Origin: Ypsolopha sequella | Lineage: Eukaryota > Arthropoda > Insecta > Lepidoptera > Ypsolophidae | Length of the DNA: 64,000 nt | Assembly (NCBI GenBank): GCA_934047225.1 | Contig: OW203992.1 | Span: 8,607,501-8,671,500 of the forward strand | Direction: 5' to 3' | Shown: piece after piece, positions 12,818 to 24,500 of the stretch | Layout of the letters: every line of letters starts with the position of its first letter | Numbering within the stretch: the first letter of the stretch is position 1 | Position numbers and translations under genes: made by a program | The notes under the pieces: model-generated | Told to the model about the DNA's origin: nothing | Database searches by the model: none | Seen by the model: the letters and a program-made list of their open reading frames with translations, nothing else

Positions 12818-13630
12818 ATAATATTTTACCTATAATTTTAATCGTATATATATTGCTACATAAATTAAATAAACATTTAATCTAAGTAGTTCATGTACAT
12901 TTATTATTTTATTACATATATTTTTATAAGATTAAAATTTGACTTGAGAAACGTGTATTATATATACCTACTTTGGAAAATAAACTTTTTGAATTTGAAT
13001 TTTCTAACCTTAGACCAGAAAAAATTTCATCCAGCTTACTGTAACCCAACTCTTATCAACTGAAGAACAAAAATAGCTTTTGTTGTACAGGAAATTGAAG
13101 TTCATATTGATTGTAACATACTTAAATAGACCTTCACTCAGTAAGGTTCTCTGTCAAGAGACCAGATCATAAAGCGACGATTGATTACCGACATTCCAAG
13201 TTTTAATTATGGTAATTAATTACAGACATTTTATAATCAAGAACAGTCACGATATGAATTGAGTTAATAAGCTTGTTGAAAGGTCAACGGGACCCGCCTT
13301 TGCATTGTTCTTATTTCTTCGGTCCTCGGCTTAGGGTCCCGAGAACATACGAACCTTCTTTTATATAAGGATAAATTAAATTAGTTGGTGAAATTTGAAA
13401 CATACTCGTATGTAGAACATGTCCAAATGAACAACTTTTACTATAAGGACTGCAAAATTCTTGAAATTTGTTTTCACCTTTCCATACTGGACCAGTCAGC
13501 TGATCGGGGCAATTTGTATGGGAGGAAATGAAAAAAGTTAAGAATTTCGCTCAGCTCCCATACAAACAGTTGTTCACATAGATTAGTACTACCTACGTTT
13601 TGAGTTTCGTCAACTAAAATTATTTACCCT

Positions 13631-13890
13631 TATACAACGTGTAACAGAAAGGTGTAACCATATTTGAAGAGCTTGTTCAGTCAATGATATAGAACAACGT
13701 CTACTATGGAACAAACCCTGTATTTCGAAAAAATATATTAACTGTTTCATAGAAAAATGCAATGCTGCTCGGCCGAAATGTATGGAAGGGTAGATTTTTT
13801 TCGAGATTTTGGGGTTGGCTCTATAGTAAAAGTTGTTCTATATCATTGACTGAATAAGCTCTTCAAATATGGTTACACCTTTCTGTTATC
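13631..13890. mobile_element. Fold-back MITE family A, copy 2
   Basis: Same palindrome as at 3640-3918: ACGTGTAACAGAAAGGTG at the left, GTTACACCTTTCTGTTA at the right, and the inner pair around AGAACAAC and GTTGTTCT. Confidence 0.8.
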
Positions 13891-14689
13891 TATAGTAAAG
13901 TTGTCCGTCTGTATCGTGATGCAAACGATCTCGCTGTGTTGAGGAAAATAGATAAACAAAATTGAGCACAGCTTCAGAAAGTTCAATTTTTTATTTGCAT
14001 AGTTAGGGCTTTGTGTAACTTAAGAATTAACCGATCTAACTTTTTATGACCTATGTATACATAAGTAGGCTCTGAGTATTGAATGGGTGCATATGATTGA
14101 TTATCGCATAATAAAAACAATAGAGCAATTAATTTATGTTAGCTGAATGTATGAGAGACAATAGCTATTAAAAAGGATCTATAGCATGTACTTATACCAT
14201 TATTGTTCTTTAGCTGGATTGTGTTATAATACAATTAAAAAGTTTAAACGTTTAGTAGAGGTAAAGTTTGTTTTTATAGAAGTGATTCAATGCATAAATA
14301 CATATAATATCATTGATTAATATCCATAGATGTACTAAAATACAAAAAAATGCCCTGGTAGTCATGGGACTACCCGTAGACATGGAATCATGGGCAGACT
14401 TGAGCGCTGAAGGGGTTTCGCTAATATTTAAATGGTTGCAATTTTTCTAGTTCTCAGCCGATTTCTTTGATTTTTGTTTCAAATGATAGGCCCGTTGACG
14501 TTTTGCATAAAATTTGCCAGTTTTTGGTTTGAACATTTTGGTCCGAGTTTAATCGCGATTTAGGTCAAAGCGTTTCAAATTTTTGAGTTCAATTTCTTTG
14601 AGAACTTTATAATTTGGCATGAGTGTCCCAATTTCTAATAATGTTCAGTTTCACACAATATTTTATCAACAACAATAAAAAATATCGTC

Positions 14690-15381
14690 TTTATTTATAA
14701 TATTTTCAACTAACAATTTTAAGAAAAATGAGAAGAAATTCGTTCATAAACCTCTGGCGCGTCGTCCCGCTATTGCTGTCTAAAAGGCCAATCAGGGTAA
14801 AGGGGGCGTGGCTTAAGAAATAAGGTCTCTAGCGGTTTTATAATAAATTGGGCTAATCGCAGCGCAGAATCGCGGTGTTATAATGTAATATTACATCGGA
14901 TAAACAATCTGGGTACTTATAAAACCACTTTTGGTGTTGCAATTGTTTTATTGCAGTATAGGAGTAGATAAGAATGTATAGTGGGAATTATAGAGGGTGA
15001 TACTGCGGAGACAGATGCAATATTTATAAAGTATACAACTTAAGGCAACCTTTCCCTGTTTGGCACAAAATGTATTTACTTTGTATATGTATCCCAAGTT
15101 ACATGCTTCTTTCATTAAAATAATTACCTATCTTACATATCCGCAGTACCAAGGCTGTTTTTGAATATTTTTTTTTACTTACACATCCTATGTAACGCCA
15201 CGATTCAATATCTATGTAACAAAGGGATGTCAAAGTTGTTCAAAATGTCAACTAAAAAGCGTTATTCTCACTGACTGCTTTATATCAGACAAATGAAAAT
15301 ACAAACCTCTTCGTAATCCCTGTGTGAGTGCTGATGCAGGGGCGGCGGCAGGGGCGGCGGCGGCGGGGGTGGAGGCGGCGC
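14690..15381 (-). other. Probable 3' UTR of the LMO4-type gene
   Basis: This follows the TGA at 15384-15382. The first canonical AATAAA on the minus strand is at 14952-14947 (plus strand TTTATT), giving a 3' UTR of about 430 nt. A second lies at 14695-14690. The stretch has no open frame of note and little repeat signal. The exact cleavage site cannot be read from sequence. Confidence 0.5.
14947..14952 (-). terminator. Candidate polyadenylation signal (AATAAA)
   Basis: Canonical hexamer on the minus strand, the first one met downstream of the LMO4 stop codon. AATAAA is common by chance in AT-rich DNA, so support is modest. Confidence 0.35.
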
Positions 15382-15517
15382 TCATTCGCGCGACCGCCGC
15401 GGCCGCCCTACCTTGCCCTTGCGCACCGGCGCGCCGGTGCCGGGCGCTGCGTTCGCGCTCTTTACTAGTTTGTGCCAGTCCTGCTCGCAAACTAGCGAGC
15501 CTGCTAGCATGTAATAC
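15382..15517 (-). CDS. LMO4: LMO4-type gene, coding exon 3 (end of LIM2, C-terminal tail, stop)
   Basis: The acceptor is ATCTTCCAG, with AG at 15519-15518. One base completes Arg151, then 'YYMLAGSLVCEQDW' closes LIM2 with C161 and D164. It aligns with the vertebrate LMO4 segment 'FHYINGSLFCEHD' that follows GDR. A 31-residue tail ends 'RKGKVGRPRRSRE' before TGA at 15384-15382. The GRP core flanked by basic residues looks like an AT-hook, which is an inference. This frame has no internal Met near its start, so other frames of the GC-rich exon give longer but spurious open frames. A GTAGGG inside the Lys-Val codons (15411-15406) could act as an alternative donor. Confidence 0.9.
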
Positions 15518-18500
15518 CTGGAAGATAATATTAAATTTTGCAGTTAGTTATTATACGTAAGAGCAAGATGTTCTAGACATCTACTTTCTGGAGAAGGATC
15601 TACTGTTTTAGGATTAAGAGGATTAATAAATAAATGTAAACGTCTTATTCACGATTTATAGTCAAAAATCGCCTGCCTAGCTTCGCTATAATTTGTATAG
15701 GTATATGTCGTCGGCACATCGCAATATGGGGCATATCATGACCTGTCTAGGCATATCGCATATCTGTTAAAACTAGGAGGGTCGCCTCGCTCCGCTCCGC
15801 TTCGCTCGGCTCCTCAAATTTATTTACATGAAACCTAACACGCTCCGCCTCGCTGCTCATTGTCGCACATATTTTTGACTTTTGATCTACTATCTGCCCA
15901 GAGGTAAATAAGGTTATCCGACGATTCCTCGATTGATCTGAATTACGAAGAAGCTATACTAATTATAGCGAAACTAGACAGGCGACATCTTACTATTTAC
16001 GAGTATACGTAGCCATTTATTTTACACTTAATTATTAATCAAAACCACAGGCTGTATTTATGGGTAGTTTTCATGTGAATTTTGAGGATATTTTACAAGT
16101 CTAACATAAGCTCCATTATCGTAACTTTTGAATGTGTACTGTCACGCCTAGTTCTTTCCATTGATCTTTGCTAAGGCAGAAGGAAACGTTTACCTTTTGC
16201 TATCAACACTTCACTTTAAAGTGAAGCATAAACTATAAAGTTGATGATGACGATGATGCCTCCAGCGGGCCTATTATGTATGTCTAGTTGCCCACTGAAC
16301 TGGATGCCTATCTTCAAAAACATAGATATACTATCGAATTCCGATTATCTAGGGATATGTTCGCACTTGGACACAGTTTGTAAATAGTTCAATACCCACT
16401 AAAGGCATTTTTGAAAGTTCAGTTTTTATCTATGCTTTTGATAATAGGCACCCAGTTTAGTTGGCAACCAAAGATACAGAATAGAGGGGCTGGCCATTTT
16501 CAGTCATAGTGACTGATCAAGGCTTAAGGCTTTGCTGGTGAGCAAACTAAAGCAACTATAAAGTTAGCACACATATAAATGCATAGTGCTTTCATCCAGC
16601 AGTGTTGTGCACCTATTATGAAAATGTTCTGCGGAGAATAGCTGCAAGAAACTATAATGCGACCTAATAGCTTTCAGAAATGTGGATGGATTAAAAAATA
16701 GTTGAAGAAACATATGACCGCTGCTGTGGTCGAGTACCCGACCACTAGTCCGAATGCCGCGTGCTCAAATCCCGTAGGAGCACTTTTGTATTCGGTCTGC
16801 GTGCTTCGGAAGGCGCGTTCAGCTGTAGGTCCATATTTTTATCACGTTGGGACGTAATAATCGCTGGTGAAACGTGGGTGAATGAGTCCACACTTGTGAC
16901 TTTCATTTTACAGCTTATACTCGGAAACATTTATGACACCCCCTCGGGGATTCATGGTTGTAACGATGTATCGAATCACTACGGATATTTATCACCAACA
17001 TGTGTGAAGTAGCAGAAGAAAGTAGCCTGACCTATCGCCCTGCATGAGGTGTGAGCCGCATTTAGAACACGCGAAGCACTTTATGTGGAAGACGTGGAGC
17101 TGAGGGGGGGCTCCCGTCCGCATGACGAACTCGCTCGCGGGGATCGCCTGCCCGCACGCTGCGCACGCGCCGCCCGCGCCGAACATTCTGGAACAAGACA
17201 TACCAAACTTTTATCCTTTCTTAGCGGGTGCCTAGTGAGTACCTGAGTGACATGAGGAACCACGCTGCCAAATTTTAAATTTGCGTAGTTCTAGGGATTT
17301 CGTGAAAAGTGAGTGGTACTTAGCTTTTATGTTTTATGTTACCGGCTAAACCCGATTTTAGGCCAAGGCAAAAAGCAGTTTGTCCTAAATTTGGGTTTGG
17401 CCGATAATGTGTTAGGATAACCAGACAAAACTCGTTTGTCCTAAAATCGGTTATTTTTTTTTTTCGGACGCAACTTATTCGTTATTAGCTACAGAGAAGA
17501 CATAGTAGGGCTTAAAAAAAAACGAAATTTGAATCATCCTAAAACAAATAGATTAGGATACCCAAGTTAAGCTGGCTAATCACGTTTTTGCTACTCTGGG
17601 AAATATCCTATTTATTATTTATTGGGAGAAAAAGTACTACCAACAAACAAACATAGGTACATAACAAACCAGATATAACAGCCACAATTTAATATTAACT
17701 TACATAATAAACAGTTCAATGCTAATCTGATTCAGTCTAGCTAAAGGCTGCCATTATTATTATATCTCGTTAAACGTGACAAATGGTTAATAGAGATAAT
17801 GGCACTGACCCTAAATCACAGGTTTATGCTCGTGCCTGACGGCGATCCGAGTTTTTCTCGAACCCAATGGACGCTTTCACACCGGACTGTAACGACACCG
17901 ACACAATAACGATACGATATCAAACATTTACTACGAAACGCTTTCACTTTTCATAATATCGTAAAATTATATAATTAATAAAGTCGATTCTGAAGGCTTT
18001 AATTTTACTTTTAGTGCTGTCAACACTTTAATTTTTCCAAAGTAATTTAGCTTCTGTTCCTGACCGTTAAGGACTACTTTGCAATGAAGAAAATTAACTT
18101 TTGACAGCACTTAAACTAAAATGAAAGCCTCCAGAATCTGCTTTAATATTATACTAAAATTAGGCTAAAAACCTATAATTCGATTTGATGTGGGTGTACT
18201 TTGAAAAGCGGCAAGCGCTTAAGCCGGTTAAGATATGCAGTTAATGTCTAGGTATAGATTATCACGGACTATTCACTCTATCAGTATCTACCATGGTTTA
18301 ATTCCTACTACGGTAGAACTTTGACCAATAATTCAATGTTTGACCTTGTGTGTCCAAAGCTCATAAAGCGGGAAAGATATGCAGTCGGTATCGGAGAATA
18401 AACTATTTAGGACCATACTCTCTACAATAAAAGCTAGGTTTTATTTCGAATATGGTTGAATTTTCGACTAGAGACCAATATTTCAACTATTAACCTTAAT

Positions 18501-21500
18501 GTGCCTCTAGCTCCAAAAATCGCAAAGATTTTGAAATGGTGCCTGGGGATCAATTATCGAGAATAATGCGCTATATAATTATTTCCAGGTTTCATTTTAA
18601 CCGCGCTGCGATTATGGAAAAAGTCGGCAAAAAAAAATTTTGTTACAAAAAAAATACAATTTTTTTTTGCGTGTTATAACGATAATATAAAAAGAAATGT
18701 ATCTGTAAAACTATGACAGAAATAAATTTCTATGTTTGAACACGTGGCGATTTATCCATCGCAAGGAGATATAAATTAACAGATTCAGAGCTCCTCACAT
18801 CCAGATTTACTTTTCTTTCTGCGTTTCTATACTGCAATGATATAATGTTAATTTATACCTGTAAAAGTTGCTCAGAATCAAAAGGCCTGTCATGTTAAAA
18901 AAAATCATGCCGATTAACTAACCTTGGACCCTAAGTCCCACATTTTTCAGAATGGAACCAGTGTGCGTCATAATCACAGAACTATTAAGTCATAATGATA
19001 TCGGCTCGACATATCGCTGTCGTTACGGCTGACAATATGTAGTGACGTGTTGATATTGTTATTGTCCGATGTGAAATCGCACAAAGGGTTGTTGTACTAA
19101 CTACAGGGCCTATAGAACAGAGCAAAATTACAAAAAAAAAACATCGTTACGACATGTGGTATTAAGCTTGTTTCCAAGTATAGAATGTAAAATGCAAGTC
19201 ATAGTACATACTCGTACGCCCTTGTTTCACCGATGAATATCACGTCCCAGCGCGAAGGGTGGTGAGCCCAATCGGCGTACAAATTGGGTCCCACAGGTTA
19301 ACGTGCCTTTCGAATAGGGTTGCCAGATGGGAAAACCAAAATATCTGGGCAAATTTTCAAAGAGTCGGGATTTTGGGATAATGGTCAGGACAAATAAATA
19401 TTTATATAAATATAAACAATTATTTTTTATTATTAAAATTAAAGTAATTACAACAAAATACTTTTTTGCCCGCCGACCGTTGTTATTTGTTATTTTTCGG
19501 AACAATTTGCATTTTGTTGGGACTCTGGACATAATATCAAATGTCAGGACAATCCCGACAAATCCCGACCATCTGGCAACCCTACTTTCAAAGCACGCAG
19601 ACCAAACACAAAATGTACCCCTTCGGGATTTGAACCAGCCACCTCCGAGATAGTAGTCGAGTACTCAAACGACTAGACAGATAATACCATTATATATTAT
19701 TAAAGTTTACAGTTTTCACAGTTATTAAAGTTTACAGGTGGTAGAGCTGATGCCGGGCTCGACTGTGGAGGTACCACCATCTTACTTGGAGACGCTGTCG
19801 AAGTTATTCGGGGGAGAGTAAGAGGACAGCTCACAGGCAAAAAACCAGGAGGCCCACCATGCCTGGGACCAACGTATGGCGGTATATCCATCCCTAATGG
19901 CCGGGCCTTATATGGAATAGACTGGTGACGGGTAGCGGCGTCACTGGTGCGAGGGTTCTGGCACTGCGCTCACCAACCCACCTGCCCAGCGTGTGTGAGA
20001 ATGGGCAATTCTTCCAGGATGACCACCGGGGGTGGCAAAGTCCTGGAAAGGCTTATGTCCAGCAGTGGACGAACTAGGCTGATGGATGAAAGTTTCACCT
20101 GATTTATTTTACAGAAAATAAGACTGTAATTCTGTTAAAAACTGCAGGGCCACCTCGCTCTGCTTTGCTTTGCTCGGCTCCCCAAATTTATTTTCATATA
20201 AACCTAACATGCTCCCCCCTCGTTTCGCTTCGCTCCGCTCGTCATCGCACCTATTTTTGGCTTTTTGTTGAAAGAATTTCGATTTCATACTTCCAAATAA
20301 ATTAATATTAAAGAAAACTATTTGTTTTTCATTTAGTTTACATTATATATGTTTATATATTCCTATGAAAACACTTCATTCCAGATATATTTCGCCTTCT
20401 TGTCGGAATCATTGGAACTTAAGAATAAAGTTTATATAATATACTAAAATATACCCAATTGAACTTTACGCCCACGACTTATACATATTTTGGTTTGCTT
20501 CCTACGGAGTGCTACGCCGTAGATACTAATTAAAAAAGTTTTTGAAATATATAAAAAAAAATATTGGTTACCAATTGACAAAGTCAGTGTACAAATATCT
20601 TAGACTAAACGTTTTCTAACAATACAGTAGCAAAGATTAACACTGGTTTGCAAATTGTCTAATATTAGAGACAATAAAATGTTGCGTTGGCAACTGTTTT
20701 AGTACAAATTGTATTACAGTCACCAGCCCAAGAGATATATGAAAAAGAGATATAGTTATAATATAAATAAGTTATTAAAAACCTTTATTAATAAAAAAAT
20801 TGTTTAAGGAAATTAATGTGAGAACAAATTTCCAGTAACGATCGCGTATTAAATAAATGCGCCATTATAGGTCTGACGGGCGAATGATTTATAAACAACC
20901 GAACGAAACGTTATTAAAAATCATACGCTGCATACATTTATTAGAGTGCATTAGAAACTTGCAATTAATCAGAAACAAGTTTAAAAGCGTCACATAACGC
21001 CCTCGTGAGCGTTCAGTATGTGCATTACAAGCTGGTATATCGAGAAGATACAAAAAAAAAGTCGGTGGCGCGCCTGTCATGTAAGCAGGAGGTCGCAGGT
21101 TCAAATCCTGGCCCGAGGAATTTTTTCGAAATATTTGTGCTTTTAAATTTGTTTCTGATTGATTGCAAGTTTGTAATGCGCTCTGATAATAATTAGAATA
21201 ATTCAAAGCGATGGATTTCGCAAAAAAACATATAACCAACGCTCTCTGCATACTGCTTGATTATTATTTAAATAGTTATGTACAACTTTCGATTCCACAC
21301 TAAATAAACTGTACTGGGCAACCACAACTAAATTTCTTACGATATGCTAAATACTCGTAATTAACACTAGTCACGGCATATCATGGTATACTAATGTTAC
21401 TAGTCCCTTGTAAAGGTTATATTCAAACAAAAAAAAAATACAAGGGTTAATTTTTTAAATTTTGAATGTTATACAACGTCATCCCGACGTTTTCAACAAT

Positions 21501-24500
21501 AGAGCTAAATAATAATATTACTTTTACTCATCAAGTGGTATTATAATATGGCAAAATTAGTTTATTCTAGACATTAGAGGGCTCAGCAGAGGGCTCCAAA
21601 AGGCGCATGTAGATCTAAGTTCAGACTATATATTTGCGCCTTTTGGAGGAGAAACCTTAGGGCCGCGGGGTCCAGCCGCGAAGCAGATGTTCAAGGAAAT
21701 ATCTTCGCGACTGGTCGACGTTTCAGGGGACCAGAAGGCTGGGGCATACCTCGCTGTCTTAGCTTAGCTATCCAACGAGGGAATGCTTCCAGCCTTTTGG
21801 GGACCCCGCCGATCGACGGCGGTGATTTGGAAAAAATATTTTATATGGTTTAATTTATAGGTAATTTTTTTTTTTTTTTTTAATTTAGTTAAGTATAATT
21901 TTATCTTTTATATTTATATTAATTTATTGGTAGTCTAGTTTTTTAATGTTATTTAAGTTTTATATTGTTAAATAAAAGTTATTATAATTCTAGACATGTA
22001 GATTTTCCTCTATGATTCTAGACGAGCCGTAAGTTTTGAGGAACAATTTTTTTTGTATGAAACCTACCCTTCATTTTGTTTTATTATTAGTGTTAAAACA
22101 ATAAAAAAATATATTATTCGATATATTTCAACCCTTGGTATGGGGCCGTCATCAGTCAAATGCAAAAAAAAATGTGACAGATAAGGTGAAAGTCACACTT
22201 GTTAACAATTTTTGTAACTTGTTTTTTCTCTTCTTGTCAGTTTTGTTTCTAGCCAAAATCTTGCCACAATTTATAAAGATAACTAAACTATGCCTTATGT
22301 TTTTATATTTCAAAGCACAGAACCATCATTGTTCTTAATATATATTTTTTTAATGTTTAACAAGTTACGATGAATTTATATCTAATTTTGTATTCTATTT
22401 TACATCACTAAATCACCAACCGAAAGCGATCAAAATTAATTACGCTAGTATAATTTAAGAAAATTGAACACATCAAAGATAAAGATGGATTGAAGGAAAG
22501 TTTTTAAAGATAAATTCTGTTTCAATCAGTCCGATCAAACAGGGAAGCTTGATTTACAAATAGACCAAAATATCTGTGTACCCATCAATCCTCTTAGGTA
22601 GAATATAATACTTTGCGGGAGGATGGTTAAGAGGAGGCCTTCCTTCGGCGCACAACGGCTTTGCTATTATAATCCGGAGACACACTTGAAAAAATTTAGA
22701 ATTGAATTTTTTTTTTAATTCTAATTTTCTGAAACTAATGGAAACTTTGCGAATGCAGTATTACACAATACATAGGTAATAAGGTTTTGTTGAATAACTA
22801 TTGCGTGAATTTTGAATTTAGGTGTTCTGTTTCGATTAATTAGAAAAAGGCGGGTTTTTCACAATCCGGCTGTGAAACCACTCTTGATGATTTAGAATGG
22901 GTCTAATTTCAAGAATAAAATTTATTAACAGATAGATAGATAGATAGATAGATAGATAACTTCTTTATTCCATTTCCTCAGCATTACACGACAAAAAAAA
23001 GAAAAAATACACATTTTACAATTAAACCATTAAAAAAAATTAAATAAAAAAAACACAACTAAAACTAATAAATAATGTAAGTGCTGTGGTAGTGGAAAAG
23101 GTCCTCAACTCAGCATAATGCAGAGGCAAGCCACAGCGCTGATTTTCAGTTTCCAAAACCGACCTTATGCAATATACAAAATAAGGTGAACAATTGCTAA
23201 GAGAACAAGAGAACAAGAAAACAAAATTTCCATCAGATCTTCTTCTTCTTTGGGGGGCTATGTTCTAGCTGGCCCAGCTCACGCCAGAATCCCACGAGGC
23301 GACCTAGGTCACCACAGAATTGGCGAAGCATCCCCGGTTCACCGAGGATCTTAGCCCGTTGTGTGCTGACGGACGCCTACGCAGTCTATTGTCACGTGAG
23401 TCTGTGTTTCTTCAGATCTTAATAAAAGTTATTTGTGTCACAAGGGCTCTAAGAGTAATATTTTGTTCGTCGAGGGCGTTATTTTGAATTCAGAGCGAAG
23501 CGAACCTGAGAACAAAATATTACTTGCGCCCGAGTGATACACACTATTTTTCATCACTATCTAGTATATGAAAAAGAAAAAACTAAGAGTACCTAGTATT
23601 TTGTGGTAATAATTGTTACACCACACTAGCTGCACCAATTACTATCACTATCACTACTCGAACTCATTGCGATAACTGAGTGAAGACTAGCGTGAAATGT
23701 TCTGAAAAAAAAGAAAAGAATGAACACACATTTTTTTAACCGGCCAGTAACTTCTTCACAAATTATGTGTCCGACCTCTTTGGTAAAATGACGGTAATCT
23801 ATAGATGCAGAGAAATTGTTAACTCCCATGGGAGTAAAATTGACTTTATCTCCCGCTATCTCCTAAAGCCAATTATCGTTTTTCTACTATGTTTTCTTGC
23901 TATTTTTATTTTAGACATAAAACTCGAGCCGCTTTAGAAAAAAATTTAAAATCATTCAAAAATGTATTATTTTCAAAAATTAAATCTATCGAGTGATGAA
24001 AAATGAAATCGCTTTGTAACGCAAAGATAAATGTCTGGAAAAACAGTTATTAAAGTTTTATATTGATTAGATATGTATATATTAACTCAACATATTCATG
24101 CAAAAACTCTTGAAATTTAGGAAGCCTCGTCTTAAAAGTCTACGGATATTTTGGACGGGTTGCACTGGGGTGTTTTCAATTAAGGAGTACGCCGACAAAC
24201 AGTACCGGTGTATGAAGGTAAAATTAATTAAAGCTGGCTAAGACAAACATGTATGTATCTATCCGTGACGGTCGTACGACTGAATACGGTGCCCGAACGG
24301 CCCGAACGGCCCGACTGGGAATACTGGCCGATGTAGTTCGTTTACTTTTCTTTATGGCTTTTTCGTAATGTCCTTGTTTATTATTTAATGATATCGAATT
24401 GGACTTTGTCTGTTCAAGCCATTATAGAAGAGATAGAGACCTAAAATACATAATTTCAGAAGTTATTACTTTTCACGAAGATGTTGAAGCACACATTAAT

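Larger units (their letters stand above)
15518..17031 (-). other. Intron 2 of the LMO4-type gene (1.5 kb)
   Basis: Bounded by GTCAGGC at 17031 and CTTCCAG ending at 15518. It interrupts LIM2. It holds a repeat with GCTCCGCTTCGCT strings (15.7-15.9 kb), a 230-bp fold-back element and a SINE. Confidence 0.88.
17871..19085. mobile_element. Possible DNA transposon with internal insertions
   Basis: TTTCACACCGGACTGTAACG near 17876 pairs with the complement of TTTCACATCGGACAATAAC near 19063, and CGTAACGACAGCGA (19024) echoes TGTAACGACACCGA. A family C MITE, the tandem repeat and a SINE tail lie between. The limits are uncertain. Confidence 0.4.

Noticed and set aside
15248..15560. Ala-rich frames of 78-80 codons on both strands
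   Set aside because: They are other frames of the GC-rich last LMO4 exon; the correct frame, set by the acceptor at 15518, continues LIM2.
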